7,101 nucleotides of DNA from Bryobacterales bacterium (lineage in GTDB: Bacteria; Acidobacteriota; Terriglobia; Bryobacterales; Bryobacteraceae), in the NCBI GenBank assembly GCA_025353235.1, contig JANXQZ010000057.1, positions 1-7,101 on the forward strand, in the 5' to 3' direction. Positions 5,324 to 7,101 of this stretch are shown here, piece after piece (position 1 is the first letter of the stretch; each line of letters opens with the position of its first letter). The position numbers were made by a program, and so were the translations under genes. The notes under the pieces are model-generated. The model saw only the letters and a list, made by a program, of their open reading frames with translations, was not told the origin of the DNA and searched no databases.

Positions 5324-7101
5324 ATGAATCGCCGCGAGTTTCTTGCGGCAATCGCCCTAGCTCGTTCTCTTCCCGCGAACGCTGCGGCGGTCTCCACCTC
5401 CCCAAATCATTCGTCAGCTCGGAATCCTTATGAAACGGCCTTTCGGCGGATTGATCCCGCTGCCGATGAGTTTGCTTGCGAGAAAGCAGCCAAGGAAATC
5501 GAGACTGCGCTGTCTAGCTTGCTGGACAAACGGGCTCTTCCCCTCGCGCCCGGATTTAAGGGAATCTCTCCCCTGCCGACTGCGTACAAGAACGTTGCAG
5601 ATGGCGTTGACCAGGCGGAGTTCGATAAGAGCAATACCAAATTCGAAGAGGGTCTGCGTGCTTGGATTTCAAGCCTGGGCCAAGTTCGCACTGCTAATTT
5701 TTACGCGTTGGCGGACGATTGGGTTCGTTATGAAATTTCCAGCCCTGGCGAATACCGCGTCGGCTTATGGAAGCAAATCTGGCGAGACGGCAAGCTGCTG
5801 GAGTCTAAGCCTGTTGCGGAGACCCGGGTCCAGTCCGCGAAGCCTCTGTTCCGAGATGTAACCGGACACTGCTTCGGCGCTACGCCCTCATTCCGCGATC
5901 AGCTAATTAAGGGCAACACGTGGTGGCGCTCACGTTTGGACGCCGCTACCGGGATCGATGTGTACGGCAGCAACGGGATCGCTGTTGGGGATGTCGATAA
6001 CGATGGTCGCGACGAAATTTACGTGTGCCAGCCAGGGGGCTTGCCGAACCGCCTCTACAAGATTCGATCCGACGAGACGATGGAGGATATCACGGAAGCC
6101 TCTGGCCTGGGTGTTCTGGATGATACGACGTGTGCTCTGTTCGTCGATTTTCGAAACTCCGGCAAGCAAGACGTGGTCGTGCTGCGAGGCTCCGGGCCGC
6201 TGCTGTTTCTCAATGACGGCACAGGAAAGTTCACCTTGCAGCCGGATGCGTTTCGCTTCAAGACCGCTCCCCAAGGATCGTTTACGGGCATGGCGGCCGC
6301 CGACTACAATCGCGATGGACGCGTGGACTTATACCTGTGCTGCTACGTGTATTTTCAGAGCGAGGATCAGTACCGCTATCCGGTTCCCTATCATGATGCC
6401 CGCAACGGTCCGCCCAATTTTCTGTTCCGCAACCTTCTGACAAGCAAAGGAGGGTCCTTCGAGGATGCAACGCAGGAGACCGGAATAAATCAGAACAATG
6501 ATCGGTACAGTTTTGCGCCCGCATGGTGCGACTACGATGGCGACGGGTGGCCTGACTTATACGTCGCCAACGATTTTGGCCGCAATAATCTGTATCGCAA
6601 CCGAGGCGGCAAGTTCGAGGATGTGGCTGCTCACGCGGGCGTTGAGGACATGGGGCCCGGCATGAGCGCCACGTGGATAGACTATGACGGAGATGGGCGG
6701 CCAGACCTGTATGTCGCGAACATGTGGAGCGCGCCCGGACAACGCATCGTGCGCGACCCCGCGTTTCAGCCATCGAAAGAATTGGCCGAAGCTTACCGCC
6801 GACACACCAAAGGCAACTCGTTATATCGAAATTTGGGGACCGGCAAATTTGTCGAGACCAGCACGGCGGAAGGCGTGGAGATGGGTCGTTGGGCCTGGAG
6901 TTCGGACGCCTTCGATTTCGACAACGATGGGAGCCCGGAGATTTACGTCACAGCTGGGATGCTTTCAAATCCTAAGTCGAAGGCGGATTTGCGCAGCTTC
7001 TTTTGGCGGCAAGTGGTGGCCAAATCGCCGGTGACCGCGCAGCCGGCACCTGATTACGAGAACGGCTGGAACGCAATCAACCAACTGATCCGGGAAGACT
7101 A
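5324..7101 (+). CDS. Tat-exported VCBS/FG-GAP repeat protein (CRTAC1-like), 3' end outside window
   Basis: The frame is open for 592 codons from ATG 5324 and ends mid-codon (TA) at the window edge. The N-terminus MNRREFLAAIALARSLPANA has the twin-Arg RREFL followed by a hydrophobic stretch and an A-x-A type site, so Tat export is likely. Residues about 25-200 are a region I cannot name. From about 215 on there are FG-GAP/VCBS blade units with calcium-loop motifs: DVDNDGRDE at 223-231, a degenerate DFRNSGKQD at 275-283, DYNRDGRVDLY at 327-337, DYDGDGWPDLY at 403-413, DYDGDGRPDLY at 453-463 and DFDNDGSPEIY at 531-541. This implies a beta-propeller of the integrin-alpha/CRTAC1 kind. Family members usually continue with more blades and a C-terminal ASPIC/UnbV domain; these would lie beyond 7101. 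The start has no Shine-Dalgarno sequence. An extracytoplasmic binding or surface role is likely; substrate unknown. Confidence 0.9.
   Translation, partial: MNRREFLAAIALARSLPANAAAVSTSPNHSSARNPYETAFRRIDPAADEFACEKAAKEIETALSSLLDKRALPLAPGFKGISPLPTAYKNVADGVDQAEFDKSNTKFEEGLRAWISSLGQVRTANFYALADDWVRYEISSPGEYRVGLWKQIWRDGKLLESKPVAETRVQSAKPLFRDVTGHCFGATPSFRDQLIKGNTWWRSRLDAATGIDVYGSNGIAVGDVDNDGRDEIYVCQPGGLPNRLYKIRSDETMEDITEASGLGVLDDTTCALFVDFRNSGKQDVVVLRGSGPLLFLNDGTGKFTLQPDAFRFKTAPQGSFTGMAAADYNRDGRVDLYLCCYVYFQSEDQYRYPVPYHDARNGPPNFLFRNLLTSKGGSFEDATQETGINQNNDRYSFAPAWCDYDGDGWPDLYVANDFGRNNLYRNRGGKFEDVAAHAGVEDMGPGMSATWIDYDGDGRPDLYVANMWSAPGQRIVRDPAFQPSKELAEAYRRHTKGNSLYRNLGTGKFVETSTAEGVEMGRWAWSSDAFDFDNDGSPEIYVTAGMLSNPKSKADLRSFFWRQVVAKSPVTAQPAPDYENGWNAINQLIRED

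Noticed and set aside
5430..5861. 143-residue plus-strand ORF near the start of the VCBS gene
   Set aside because: It is in a different frame from the long open frame starting at 5324, which has a Tat signal and FG-GAP motifs. The composition of the short product is that of a shadow frame.
6528..6724. Near-repeated DNA segments (around 6531-6571 and 6679-6721) as a mobile or recombination repeat
   Set aside because: They encode consecutive FG-GAP calcium-loop motifs (DYDGDGxPDLYVAN) and are explained by the protein repeat.

Overview
The window looks like a chromosomal piece of an acidobacterium, most likely of the Solibacter/Bryobacter type. This is inferred from family content, not from a marker gene. 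The signs are a PadR regulator followed directly by an 881-residue 'acidobacterial duplicated orphan permease' (MacB/FtsX type with no ATPase beside it), a Tat-exported VCBS/FG-GAP protein of the CRTAC1 type, and a moderately high G+C content. I see no transposase, integrase, CRISPR array, tRNA or rRNA.

Layout. (1) Positions 2-652, plus strand: the 3' part of an envelope protein with a glycine zipper. (2) Positions 653-701: a hairpin between convergent genes. (3) Positions 702-5257, minus strand: a co-directional set read as padR, permease, exported peroxiredoxin, NAD-dependent epimerase/dehydratase. padR and the permease are 3 bases apart, and the peroxiredoxin and epimerase are 16 bases apart. 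The 73-base gap between the permease and peroxiredoxin leaves open whether this is one operon or two. (4) Positions 5258-5323: a compact divergent promoter region with a perfect 19-bp palindrome. (5) Positions 5324-7101, plus strand: the VCBS/FG-GAP protein, open to the end of the window.

The main result is the peroxiredoxin at 1669-2202 (minus). It looks like two ORFs split by a stop, but the stop is an in-frame UGA exactly where the peroxidatic cysteine belongs (P-x3-T-x2-[UGA]). The frame then continues through the rest of an intact peroxiredoxin. A bulged stem-loop with a GUC apical loop starts 14 nt after the UGA and presents its loop G at nt 24, which matches the layout of a bacterial SECIS element. 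I therefore annotate it as a 177-residue selenoprotein with an N-terminal signal peptide. Automated annotation would probably split it or call it a pseudogene.

The second point of interest is the divergent regulatory region. The padR promoter (TTGACA, 18 bp, TATCCT) encloses the palindrome, which suggests PadR autorepression. In both directions the ATG lies 6 bases after a -10-like hexamer with no Shine-Dalgarno sequence, suggesting leaderless mRNAs. No coding-free stretch longer than 300 bases is present.
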